NCBI RefSeq assembly: GCF_011764505.1
Contig: NZ_AP022839.1
Span: forward strand, 479,001 to 543,000
Source: Legionella antarctica
Lineage (GTDB): Bacteria > Pseudomonadota > Gammaproteobacteria > Legionellales > Legionellaceae
Direction of reading: 5' to 3'
DNA length: 64,000 nt
Position 1 is the stretch's first letter. Each line of letters starts with the position of its first letter. The notes under the pieces are model-generated. The model had not been told where the DNA came from and searched no databases. It saw only the letters and a program-made list of their open reading frames with translations. Shown one piece after another: positions 35,505 through 45,178 of this stretch. Position numbers and translations under genes: made by a program.

Positions 35505-35669
35505 TTATTTTACTTTTTTCTCTTTAAAAAGCACATGCTTACGTACTCTTGGATCGTACATCATAAGCTCCATCTTTTCAGGATGGTTACGTGGGTTTTT
35601 AGTAGTGGTTTTATAGTATCCAGTTCCTGCTGTGGATTCCATTTTCACTTTTACAGTAACAGCTGCCAT
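35505..35669 (-). CDS. rpmG: 50S ribosomal protein L33
   Basis: Seen: 54 codons on the minus strand starting at ATG 35669: [19 protein letters not shown], then [20 protein letters not shown], then the basic end [13 protein letters not shown]. This is L33, part of the large subunit near the tRNA E site. It lacks the Cys-x2-C zinc pairs, so it is the C-minus form. It follows rpmB by 16 bases in the classic rpmB-rpmG operon. Confidence 0.93.
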   Translation of the reverse strand: MAAVTVKVKMESTAGTGYYKTTTKNPRNHPEKMELMMYDPRVRKHVLFKEKKVK

Positions 35670-35685
35670 GGCTTATCCCCTTGAA

Positions 35686-35922
35686 TTATACTTTTTCGCC
35701 GTTAGCTCTGATTTTATCCAGAACTGCTTTTATGCCTAATTTGTCTATAATACGCATACCTTTGGTAGTGAGTTTCAATGTGACAAATCGGTTTTCTTCT
35801 TCAACCCAGAACTTATGGTTCTGAATGTTAGGCAGAAAGCGTCTTTTAGTTTTATTGTTAGCGTGCGACACTTTATTACCAGTCATGGGTCGCTTGCCAG
35901 TTACCTGACATACTCTAGACAT
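35686..35922 (-). CDS. rpmB: 50S ribosomal protein L28
   Basis: Seen: 78 residues. [20 protein letters not shown] and [14 protein letters not shown] basic region are typical L28 (here [12 protein letters not shown]), followed by IRVxxKGMRxIDK-like [13 protein letters not shown]-rich upstream DNA with GTAACAC just before the start. First gene of rpmB-rpmG; the promoter should lie in the ~100 bases above 35922. Confidence 0.95.
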   Translation of the reverse strand: MSRVCQVTGKRPMTGNKVSHANNKTKRRFLPNIQNHKFWVEEENRFVTLKLTTKGMRIIDKLGIKAVLDKIRANGEKV

Positions 35923-36332
35923 TGTGTTACTCCAAAATAAGTTTTATATCGTGTTCGTCTTTGTAAAAATTCGGGGCTTTCGTTAAACAAAATAGCCGGA
36001 TGTGTAATACAAGAGCGGTTTTATAACAAAAAAACTCAAATATTGCAATATTTTTACGTTGCTTTCCTAAGAAAGATGCTCATCAAGGAAAAATAAGAAA
36101 TACCGAAAGGCATAATTTATCAAATAATTGCTCCATATGGAAGCTTGGGTATGATAATAAACCGGAACGGGTGGCGGGTTTTAGTTAAAGACAATAATGA
36201 CAGCAAAATAGCCTATCAATTTTTATCCTTTAAAGGTATATCGGCAGTTATACATTGAGAACATTGTTATTTTACAGCGATCTATTAATTTCGTTCTGGG
36301 TTTTCGTAAGTCCTGCGTTAATGTGCTTATAA
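35923..36332. other. Non-coding stretch upstream of rpmB
   Basis: About 410 AT-rich bases. It holds the rpmB promoter region near 35930-36060, but I see no gene, no convincing -35/-10 boxes and no repeat. An inverted patch AAATATTGCAATATTTTT near 36040-36057 (a near-palindrome) could be an operator or weak terminator. Confidence 0.4.
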
Positions 36333-36363
36333 ATAGACTTGCTCCATCAAGAAGCAAGTCTAT
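36333..36363. terminator. Terminator of the decayed outer-membrane protein gene
   Basis: ATAGACTTGCT (36333-36343) pairs perfectly with AGCAAGTCTAT (36353-36363), nine-base loop. On the minus strand it overlaps the last codons of the pseudogene and is followed by TTTATAAG, as expected for that gene's intrinsic terminator. Confidence 0.7.
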
Positions 36364-37005
36364 ATCCATGTAGTGCTAAACAGTAAAGCGAATCCCCCGA
36401 CACCCATGTTGTAGTGTTGATCCCCTAACTTTGCATTCCAACTGCTAGTTGGTACGTGAGTCGGATAAACTGTAGAGCCATCGATATTCGGCAAAGAGAC
36501 TTAAATGTTCACTAAAGGCAAAATTCAATCCAACCTTAGTTGGAGCAGCAAAAGTGGCTACCGTATCATTGGGATTACTATTATAGTGATTCATATTTGC
36601 TTCAAACGGAGCCGTTTGTAATAAATCTGCATTTGAGATGGATAAAACAGCTGCACCAATTAATTCAATAGCAGGTGACAAACTGGTTTGATCATTGAGT
36701 GCGTTTAAAACATACCTCCCATTGATAACCAACGTGTCCACCAATAATTCCAACATTTCGACTGTTTGAATGGCCAAAGGCATTTACGGCTAAAGGACCA
36801 CCACTTTCTTCGGGAGGAAAAGCGGTGCCATACTGGCTAATGTTTAGTTGGTTGGATGATCCCCCCCGCCAAAAATACTGAAGTAAACCTTTTCAGTGGC
36901 TGTGACTTGAGCCGGTCCCATTGCACTCGCCCGTATTTGAGCACTAATTAAAGCTAATAAAGCACCTAAAAGTGAAGCAGAGTAATTTGTACTATTTAAT
37001 TTCAT
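36360..37005 (-). pseudogene. Outer-membrane beta-barrel protein gene, frameshifted
   Basis: Seen: a good ribosome site (AAAAGGAG) precedes ATG 37005 and a signal peptide (MKLNSTNYSASLLGALLALI, then SAQIRASA). The frame is lost at a run of seven C on the plus strand (near 36862-36868), where one more base would continue as GGGGSSNQLNISQYGTAF and PPEESGGPLAVNAFGHS. A second shift near 36715 opens the NDQTSLSPAIELIGAAVL and TKVGLNFAFSEHLSLFAEYR part, and a third near 36445 leads to WNAKLGDQHYNMGVGGFALL, a barrel-like C-terminal strand with stop at 36360. Three frame changes make this a pseudogene. Similar OmpW/OmpA-type porin-like proteins are common in Legionella. Confidence 0.7.
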
Positions 37006-37113
37006 TCAAGATCTCCTTTTGATAATTTTAACCCCAGTAAAACCTACAGAATTGCTCTATCAAAGCGCAACGATTTTATCTACAGGACTTACCAATTTTT
37101 ATCACTTCATAAA

Positions 37114-37305
37114 TCAGCTTAACTTGGTCAGTAATTTATTTTGTTGATGGGTATGTGTTTTGCTCCATATGGGCATTACCTCTTCGTTAGTCCTGTATCC
37201 TTTAGTCATAAAAGCTCGATGACAAAGTACATCCTGGACTAGTACTTCATAAGAATGTGACAAATTTGTCAGCAAATAGGGCGCTAAAAAAAATTCATTA
37301 TCCAT
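37114..37305 (-). CDS. Small ORF, possible remnant
   Basis: Seen: 63 codons (MDNEFFLAPYLLTN..., then FMTKGYRTNEEVMPIWSKTH). No motif or family recognised; no membrane segment. Weak ribosome site (AAAGAAC). It fills the gap between the decayed porin gene and trmB, so it may be a small gene or a piece of a lost one. Confidence 0.3.
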   Translation of the reverse strand: MDNEFFLAPYLLTNLSHSYEVLVQDVLCHRAFMTKGYRTNEEVMPIWSKTHTHQQNKLLTKLS

Positions 37306-37376
37306 TACACAGTTCTTTAGTAGAAACTTTAAGCAAAACCAGTATAATTTAGGGCTTTGAAATTTGAGTAATTATC

Positions 37377-38048
37377 ATGCAACGTCGGATTAAAAGTTAT
37401 GTTTTACGTGCCGGGCGAGTGAGTAACCGACAGCAGCAAGGGTTAGATCTTTGGCTTAAGGATTATGAATTGGTGATCTGTGATGAGCCTTGGTCTTTTT
37501 TAAAGGAATTTGGTCGCACTGCTGAAACAGTGGTTGAAATCGGTTTTGGTATGGGGACTTCTTTGTTACGCATGGCTAAAGACAATCCGCAACTGAACTA
37601 CATTGGTATTGAAGTTCACCAGGCAGGGGTGGGAAGTCTGGTAGCTGATTTGCGTGAGTATCAGTTATCTAACGTACGGATAGTGGCTCATGACGCTGTG
37701 GAAGTATTTCAAACTCAACTGGAGGATAACTCCTTAGGGGGAGTGCAGATTTTTTTCCCCGATCCCTGGCATAAAAAACGTCATCATAAAAGACGTTTGA
37801 TTCAACCTGATTTTATCCACTTACTAGTTAAAAAAATCAAGCAAGGTGGTTTTATTCACTGTGCTACTGACTGGCAAGGATATGCTGAGCATATGTTAGA
37901 AGTATTATCTGAAGAACAGGCTTTAGATAATCAACAATTAACTGGGGGCTATTCACCAAGACCTGAGTCAAGACCCCTTACCAAATTTGAACAGCGCGGG
38001 GAACGCTTAGGGCATGGCGTATGGGATTTAATTTTCATTAAAAAATAG
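37377..38048 (+). CDS. trmB: tRNA (guanine-N7)-methyltransferase
   Basis: Methylates G46 in the variable loop of tRNAs. Seen: 223 residues. SAM motif VEIGFGMGTSLLRMAKDNP, acidic NYIGIEVHQAG, and the family block IFFPDPWHKKRHHKRRLIQPDF (PDPWxKxRHxKRR) and HCATDWQGYAEHML. It is 84 bases upstream of the ankyrin gene. Confidence 0.95.
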   Translation: MQRRIKSYVLRAGRVSNRQQQGLDLWLKDYELVICDEPWSFLKEFGRTAETVVEIGFGMGTSLLRMAKDNPQLNYIGIEVHQAGVGSLVADLREYQLSNVRIVAHDAVEVFQTQLEDNSLGGVQIFFPDPWHKKRHHKRRLIQPDFIHLLVKKIKQGGFIHCATDWQGYAEHMLEVLSEEQALDNQQLTGGYSPRPESRPLTKFEQRGERLGHGVWDLIFIKK

Positions 38049-38132
38049 AAAAAAGGACTGATTAGAACAGTATCCTTAAGAATATTTATTCGGTAAATTA
38101 ATACCGGACGTAACCCAAAAGGAAGTAATATC

Positions 38133-39632
38133 ATGGATTTTACAACTGAGATGAATGAAGCAATAAACAGGGGATTAGAGGGTTTTAAACTTTTTATTCG
38201 CGATAAAATTAATGAGAATTCAGACTATCTGAGCCAATTTTTTTGGTCACCTCCAGATGGCCTACAAATGACCGTTATCAATTTTTTGGTTTCTGCTCAT
38301 CATGAGCAAGATGAAGATGCACCAACGAATGAATCTAGGAACGATTTAACTGCATTCATTGATTGTGTATTAGAGTTATCTGAGGATAAAAATGTTGGCG
38401 AGCCGTTACATCAAGCAATTTTAGCTGGAAAACTGCAATTAGCATTACATTTGTTAGGTATTGAACGAGGTGTGGAAGAAAAAACCAGCTTCGATGTGGT
38501 TACTTTATCAGAACCAGTTAGTACAAAAATTAAAGTCAGTAAATATAATATGGATAGACGAGATAACGAAGGCCGTACCTTATTAGCAATAATTCTAAAT
38601 ATAAAAAACATAGAATTATTAAGAGCAATATTAATGATTAAACCTAACGTTCATGCAACAACCTCCATGACTGATTTTCGGGTGATGTTTCAACCCATAC
38701 ACCAGGCGGTAGTAATGGATTTTGCTGAAGGGGTAAGAATGTTGGCTGCTCAAGGAGCTCAATTGGCTAACCCTCTGGGGCCAATGAAAGATACGCCATT
38801 AATCTTGGCTGCTCGTTTAGGTAAAATCACTGCTATGGAGGCTTTGTTAGATTTTCCTGGAGAAAATCTGCTGCTGGAAGCGACAAACAATAATTTCCTC
38901 GAAGATACAAAGACTGGTCATACTGCTCTGGAGGAGCTGTGTAATCGTATAGCCAATAGTAAGGAGAAGGTTGACGCAATCCGCGGAGTAGCAATGTTAT
39001 TGTGCCAAGGAGCAGAACCTCCTGTTGGAGAGGAAATGCGTGAATTATTAAGCAGGAATCGTATTGCTTTATTAAAAGCGATTGATAGTTATCTGGAAAA
39101 AAAAACTGAGCTTGTCGATGCTTTTGTAAATCGTTGCCATGTTACTGAAAGCCCTTTGCACAATATAGTCTATGCCGATCATTCATGGGGTAGTTCTATT
39201 CGTCATCTATTTGGCAAGCCTAGCGATGCGGCTTTTCTTATTGAAAATATGGTAACTAGAAAATATAACAGGCCATATGTTGAACATTCACATGGAACTC
39301 CTCTGTCGTCTGCAACAGCCGAGAGTTTATTAGGAGAAAAAAATTATCTTAAATTATATGCTGAGTTTGTCAGACGCTATACTCAGGCATATGATAGCCA
39401 AATATTTACTAACCGTTGGAGTACGATGAGATGGATGATCGCTGAAGGTCGTTGCGATTGGGTAACGGTTGTCAATTATGCGAGAAATCACCCCACAAGT
39501 CGCACACGAATTATCTGGGGCGAAATGTTCCACCCCATGCCTAAGCTCCATGAAGATATTGAGGACCGAGTGGATGAAACTTTTGAAGACACCCGTCCTG
39601 AAGGCTCTCAAAGGCAATCTGCAATGAACTGA
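38133..39632 (+). CDS. ankC: Ankyrin-repeat protein, LegA12/AnkC-like Dot/Icm effector candidate
   Basis: Known: L. pneumophila lpg0483 (LegA12/AnkC, about 495 residues) is a Dot/Icm effector near this gene neighbourhood. Seen: 499 residues. At least four ankyrin-type repeats: EPLHQAILAGKLQLALHLLG (~90-110), EGRTLLAIILNIKNIELLRA (~150), the QPIHQAVVMDF block (~190) and DTPLILAARLGKITAMEALL (~225), followed by a helical C-terminal half. The C terminus is rich in acidic residues (EDIEDRVDETFEDTR), like the E-block of Dot/Icm signals. Symbol is by position and length, not by alignment. Confidence 0.75.
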   Translation: MDFTTEMNEAINRGLEGFKLFIRDKINENSDYLSQFFWSPPDGLQMTVINFLVSAHHEQDEDAPTNESRNDLTAFIDCVLELSEDKNVGEPLHQAILAGKLQLALHLLGIERGVEEKTSFDVVTLSEPVSTKIKVSKYNMDRRDNEGRTLLAIILNIKNIELLRAILMIKPNVHATTSMTDFRVMFQPIHQAVVMDFAEGVRMLAAQGAQLANPLGPMKDTPLILAARLGKITAMEALLDFPGENLLLEATNNNFLEDTKTGHTALEELCNRIANSKEKVDAIRGVAMLLCQGAEPPVGEEMRELLSRNRIALLKAIDSYLEKKTELVDAFVNRCHVTESPLHNIVYADHSWGSSIRHLFGKPSDAAFLIENMVTRKYNRPYVEHSHGTPLSSATAESLLGEKNYLKLYAEFVRRYTQAYDSQIFTNRWSTMRWMIAEGRCDWVTVVNYARNHPTSRTRIIWGEMFHPMPKLHEDIEDRVDETFEDTRPEGSQRQSAMN

Positions 39633-39640
39633 TTTCCATA

Positions 39641-39675
39641 ACCCCTTGTGAAATTAGAGAACAAGGGGTGTTTTC
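39641..39675 (+). terminator. Terminator after the ankyrin gene
   Basis: Stem ACCCCTTGT (39641-39649) / ACAAGGGGT (39661-39669) with an 11-base loop, then GTTTTCTT. It starts nine bases after the ankyrin-gene stop. Confidence 0.8.
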
Positions 39676-39782
39676 TTATTCCAATTAATTTGCATAGTTA
39701 AACCTCAAAGCAGTATCTACTTGCTTAAACTCAATATACCCCATAGAATTCTAGCTTTCTTAGAAATTATCAGGAGTAGTAG

Positions 39783-40922
39783 ATGGGGTGGAATGAGCCG
39801 GAAAAAGGCAAAGATCCTTGGAAGGGTAAGAATCAGCCTCCAGATTTAGACGAAGCTTTTAAACGTATCCAGGAAAAATTGAAAAAAGCTTTTGGTGGCG
39901 GAACTGGGCAATCAGGTAACAAATCATCCAGCAGTTCCAATGGTGGTTTGTTAGCTGGAATGGTGGTTTTAGCCGCATTCGTTATTTGGGTTCTGTCAGG
40001 TATCTTTATTGTTGACCCTGCAGAACAAGCCGCGATATTGCGTTTTGGCAAATATGCAGAAACGGTTGGACCAGGCCCCCATTGGATACCTCGATTTATT
40101 TCCTCCAAAATAGTAATGAATGTGGATAGGGTTTTAGATTACTCCTACTCAGCTCAGATGCTTACTCGTGATGAAAATTTAGTAGCTGTTTCATTAGCAG
40201 TACAATATCGCATTAATGATTTGCAACAATATTTATTTAACGTAGCGAATCCTGAAGAAAGTCTCCAGCAGGCAACTTCCAGCGCATTGAGACAAATTGT
40301 AGGTACCACCACGCTGGATCAAATCATTACTGAAGGACGTGAAGTCTGGGGTAACAGTGTACAAGATTCTCTTATAAAAATCCTGGGTATGTATAAAACG
40401 GGTATTTTAATTGTCAATGTATCGCCCCAGCCCGCACGTGCACCCGAGAGTGTGCAGGATGCTTTTGATGATGCAATTAAAGCTCAGGAAGATGAAAAGC
40501 GCTTTAAAGAACAAGCATATGCCTATGCTGCTAGAGTAGTGCCTATTGCCGAAGGAAATGCAAGCAGGATAAAACAAGAGGCAGAAGCGTTTTCTAAACA
40601 AGTAGTTCTGCGTGCACAGGGTGAAGTTGCTGAATTTTTGGCATTGCTTCCTCAATACATGATCGCACCAAAAATTATGGTTGAACGTATGTATCTGGAA
40701 ACTATGGAAAAAGTATTAAACAGTACCAGTAAAATCATCGTTGACGGTAAAGCAGGAAATTTGCTGTATTTGCCGTTAGATAAATTATCCATGAACCAGC
40801 AAGATTCTCAAAGTGATTCAACGGTGAAAAAAGACAGTGCTGCTGATAACAACGATGGAGATAATGGGACATTAATTGGACGTGATCTCACCAGACCTAT
40901 TTATCGTCAAGGGAGGGATTAA
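39783..40922 (+). CDS. hflK: HflK, FtsH-modulating SPFH membrane protein
   Basis: Known: HflK with HflC forms a cage around the FtsH protease and modulates its activity. Seen: 379 residues. Gly/Asn/Ser-rich N-terminal cytosolic tail (GWNEPEKGKDPWKG), one TM helix at about 56-76 (LLAGMVVLAAFVIWVLSGIF), then the SPFH/band-7 domain (PAEQAAILRFGKY, with PGPHWIPRF) and a helical Lys/Glu-rich C-terminal region. It ends two bases before hflC begins, a conserved hflK-hflC operon. Confidence 0.95.
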   Translation: MGWNEPEKGKDPWKGKNQPPDLDEAFKRIQEKLKKAFGGGTGQSGNKSSSSSNGGLLAGMVVLAAFVIWVLSGIFIVDPAEQAAILRFGKYAETVGPGPHWIPRFISSKIVMNVDRVLDYSYSAQMLTRDENLVAVSLAVQYRINDLQQYLFNVANPEESLQQATSSALRQIVGTTTLDQIITEGREVWGNSVQDSLIKILGMYKTGILIVNVSPQPARAPESVQDAFDDAIKAQEDEKRFKEQAYAYAARVVPIAEGNASRIKQEAEAFSKQVVLRAQGEVAEFLALLPQYMIAPKIMVERMYLETMEKVLNSTSKIIVDGKAGNLLYLPLDKLSMNQQDSQSDSTVKKDSAADNNDGDNGTLIGRDLTRPIYRQGRD

Positions 40923-40924
40923 GA

Positions 40925-41839
40925 ATGAATGCGACTAAAACAACCCTGAGTATCATCACCTTTTTTATATTATTGCTGTTTTTTTCCAGTGTCTTTACAG
41001 TGACACAAGGACAGCAAGGTATTATTTTGCGTTTAGGGCGATTAATAACTGAAGGTGAAACCCAACAGGTTAAAGTGTTAAATCCTGGATTGCACTTTAA
41101 AACTCCGTTTATAGAAAGTGTCCGTATTTTTGATACCCGTATTCAAACGATGGATATCAAATCAACGCGTATTGTTACTAAAGAAAAAAAGGATGTTATG
41201 GTTGATTATTACGTTAAATGGCAAATTGCTGATTTAGCGCAATATTTTAAATCTACAGGTGGCAATGAGTTTAAGGCGGAAACATTGCTTGAGCAGCAGT
41301 TAAATACTTTGTTGCGTGCTCAATTTGGTAAACGGACTATTTCCGAGGCAGTTTCAGGCGGCCGTGATGATGTGATGGAGATATTACGTAATGCGGCAGA
41401 AAAGCAAGCCAGTGAGCTGGGGATTAATGTAGTTGATGTGCGTCTTAAAGGCATAGAGTTACCAGCAAATACCAGTAATGCAATTTATCAGCGTATGAGA
41501 GCTGATATGCAAAAAATTGCTAATAGACATAGAGCTGACGGGCAGGCCGCTGCAGAGGAAATTCAGGCCAAGGCAGATGCTGATGTTATGGTATTATTAG
41601 CTAAAACCAAAAGTCAGGCACAGCGTGTGCGAGCCGTAGGACAAGCAGAAGCAGCAACCATTTATGCCAAAGCGTATAGTCAAAATAAAGATTTTTTTGC
41701 TTTATATCGCAGTTTAATTGCTTATGAAAATAGCTTTCATAGTAGAAAAGATATTTTTGTTTTAGACCAAAGCAGTGCTTTTTTTGATTATTTCAAACAA
41801 CCCACACCAAAAAATGATGGTGTGGTTTTGAAAAAGTAA
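40925..41839 (+). CDS. hflC: HflC, FtsH-modulating SPFH membrane protein
   Basis: Partner of HflK. Seen: 304 residues. TM helix at about 7-25 (LSIITFFILLLFFSSVFTV), SPFH domain starting QQGIILRLGRL and FDTRIQTMD, and a helical part with Ala/Gln-rich AAAEEIQAKADADVMVLLA. Gene order hflK-hflC-purA is conserved in many gammaproteobacteria, and the gap to purA is 69 bases from its likely start. Confidence 0.95.
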   Translation: MNATKTTLSIITFFILLLFFSSVFTVTQGQQGIILRLGRLITEGETQQVKVLNPGLHFKTPFIESVRIFDTRIQTMDIKSTRIVTKEKKDVMVDYYVKWQIADLAQYFKSTGGNEFKAETLLEQQLNTLLRAQFGKRTISEAVSGGRDDVMEILRNAAEKQASELGINVVDVRLKGIELPANTSNAIYQRMRADMQKIANRHRADGQAAAEEIQAKADADVMVLLAKTKSQAQRVRAVGQAEAATIYAKAYSQNKDFFALYRSLIAYENSFHSRKDIFVLDQSSAFFDYFKQPTPKNDGVVLKK

Positions 41840-41845
41840 TTATAA

Positions 41846-43207
<1,362 letters not shown>

Positions 43208-43239
43208 GGTTTCTTTTTGTTAATTCAATTACTTGCGTG

Positions 43240-43258
43240 GGGCTGTACAGATCAGCCC
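43240..43258 (+). terminator. Possible weak terminator after purA
   Basis: GGGCTG (43240-43245) / CAGCCC (43253-43258), seven-base loop, followed by TTACC. Short stem and no T tract, so only a weak candidate. Confidence 0.3.
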
Positions 43259-43417
43259 TTACCAAAATATATTCAATGGCTTTCTGCAGGGCGCTACTCA
43301 TTCTCAACTAAGGTAAATTGGTCACTAAGAGCGCAGCGAATTGATCCATGAAGACGTGTCTTTGATTTTACAATTACGAGAATGGATACATCACCAGCAT
43401 AACCATAAAGGATTTTC

Positions 43418-44359
43418 ATGTCAATTAGTATAAAAAAAGAACAATTAATATCTCATTCTGTGACCACTCAATCAGTTGAAATGACCATGCAAAAGATTGC
43501 AGCCAGGATAAAAAAGCAAGGTGATAAACCCCACGCAACAGTAACTCTTCAATTAAAACTGCTTGAACAACTCGGTGAATTTGCGTTTGGTCGCTATTTA
43601 ATTCTTAATCAGGGAATCAATGGTTACTGGACCCATTATATGTTAACTCATCCTTGGTATGGCCGAAAAACCGGACAGAGCACCTCTGGTGCCCCTCTGA
43701 AAGAACTAGAGATTTTTCTTCTTGATAAGGCGCCATTGATTCTTGCCACACAACAACGTTTTGGTATTTTTCTTCAAAAAAATCAGGAGGTAGTTAAAAA
43801 TGACGCTCTTCTCGCTTGTATTCCTTGTGGCATGATGGGGGAGCTTTTGTATCTTGGTTTCGAAGACATTACCAATATTAAATTAATGGGATTAGATTAT
43901 GATCCGGCTACTTTAGAAGAGGCTAAAGAACTTGCAAAAAAACAAGGGTTGTCTCATTTTGTAGAATTGAACCAAGGTAATGCATGGAAACTGGATGTAG
44001 ATAGGCAATTTGATTTGATTTCCAGTAACGGGCTGACTATATATGAACCAAATGAAAAGAAAGTTACGGAACTTTATCAGCTATTTTATAATGCTTTAAA
44101 ACCTGGCGGAAGATTAGTTAGCAGCTTTATTACTCCACCACCTTCTTTAACCATTAAATGCGAATGGGATATGGAACAGCTCAATCAAAATGATTTACTG
44201 CTCCAAAAAATTATATTTACAGATATTCTTGAAGCAAAATTTCAATGTTATCGATCGACATCACAAAGCAAACAGCAACTGGAGTCGGTAGGTTTCAAGG
44301 ACTTTGAATTTATTTACGATAAGGCCAGATTATTTCCTACCGTTATTGCCTATAGATAA
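43418..44359 (+). CDS. Class I SAM-dependent methyltransferase of unknown target
   Basis: Seen: 313 residues. A large N-terminal helical segment (about 1-120) precedes a Rossmann methyltransferase domain with LLACIPCGMMGELL (motif I position), LMGLDYDPATLEEA (acidic end of strand 2), FDLISSNGLTIYEP (motif IV) and ALKPGGRLVSSF (post-motif). The motif I loop is C-G-M-M-G rather than the usual G-x-G-x-G, so binding may be non-standard. Starts with ATG 43418 and has no signal. No neighbour hints at a substrate; methyltransferase effectors occur in Legionella but nothing here proves export. Confidence 0.7.
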   Translation: MSISIKKEQLISHSVTTQSVEMTMQKIAARIKKQGDKPHATVTLQLKLLEQLGEFAFGRYLILNQGINGYWTHYMLTHPWYGRKTGQSTSGAPLKELEIFLLDKAPLILATQQRFGIFLQKNQEVVKNDALLACIPCGMMGELLYLGFEDITNIKLMGLDYDPATLEEAKELAKKQGLSHFVELNQGNAWKLDVDRQFDLISSNGLTIYEPNEKKVTELYQLFYNALKPGGRLVSSFITPPPSLTIKCEWDMEQLNQNDLLLQKIIFTDILEAKFQCYRSTSQSKQQLESVGFKDFEFIYDKARLFPTVIAYR

Positions 44360-44574
44360 TCTAGGGTTTGATTGCCTTTGAGCGCAACCAAAATAATCGT
44401 TTTTTATTTAATAATTTGCTCAGCCATGTTCTTCTGACATACCATTGCATGAAGTTTACAATGCATCCTCATAGAGCCAGACTAGTTAAGAATTCTGTGA
44501 TAGCCTTAATCCCCTTGCTTTATTCAGCTGTTTTTCTTGACCTGGCACAACGCCATTAACAGTACTGCAAGCCC

Positions 44575-44715
44575 TTACCGTATGAAGTTACTTATATGTA
44601 TTAAAACTACGTCGTAATGTTTTCCTGTCAATCTGGTTCTATCAATTCCTGGGGCTTCTAGTTTTTTAAAAGGTGTCAGTAAGTCTGCTTGCATGTTGCC
44701 TCTATAAAAAAACAT
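44575..44715 (-). CDS. Small ORF, possibly a gene remnant
   Basis: 46 codons from ATG 44715 (MFFYRGNMQADLLTPFKKLE, then APGIDRTRLTGKHYDVVLIH). The composition looks coding-like (balanced charges, a strand-like DVVLIHI end) but I cannot assign a family and no clear ribosome site precedes it. It could be the tail of a lost gene. Confidence 0.3.
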   Translation of the reverse strand: MFFYRGNMQADLLTPFKKLEAPGIDRTRLTGKHYDVVLIHISNFIR

Positions 44716-44826
44716 TTGATCCTGTCTGCTTTAATTGGTCTCCTACATAATGGTTGATGCTTTTTCACAAGAAAATTGATTTATAAATGGTTTAACGGAT
44801 TAGAATATTCAGGCAGTTGAGATGAA

Positions 44827-44913
44827 TTAGAACAAGCCGCATATTGTTAGGTCTCTTACCCATTCATCGCACCATAGCAATAGTTTTCCATGTATTTTTA
44901 AAAAAATTTTCAT
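44827..44913 (-). CDS. 28-residue small ORF with perfect Shine-Dalgarno
   Basis: AGGAGG (complement of 44918-44923) lies four bases before ATG 44913 on the minus strand. The frame reads MKIFLKIHGKLLLWCDEWVR then DLTICGLF and stops at 44827. The amphipathic N-terminal half with Leu/Ile/Trp and Lys could sit on a membrane. Small proteins of this sort cannot be classed by motif; the excellent ribosome site is the main support. Confidence 0.4.
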   Translation of the reverse strand: MKIFLKIHGKLLLWCDEWVRDLTICGLF

Positions 44914-45178
44914 GAGTCCTCCTGAATAAACAAAGAATCAATTCCTGCGTCCAAGAGCGGAGAACTGATTAGACTTTGATGATTTCGATAATTCTATGGA
45001 AAAATCGATGTTTATAAGCATATATCAAGGTTTTTTTTGCAGCGGCTCTTAACTTTGACTATCCTTAGTGGTGTGCTAATATTAATTAAATTGGTCTATA
45101 ATTGTTACGTCTGGAGTTCACGAGGACTTGATTAAATGGGTATTTACAGTCAAACAGAGCTCCATTTAGGGAGTGGCT

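Larger units (their letters stand above)
44360..45178. other. Long low-coding stretch with two small minus-strand ORFs
   Basis: About 820 bases without a convincing large gene. On the minus strand are the small ORFs at 44575-44715 and 44827-44913. The AT-rich stretch 44914-45178 contains the promoter region and AGGGAG ribosome site of the gene at 45179. No repeat or IS end found. Confidence 0.5.

Noticed and set aside
36040..36060. AT palindrome upstream of rpmB as an operator
   Set aside because: AT-rich near-palindromes arise by chance in this DNA and nothing else supports a regulator site.
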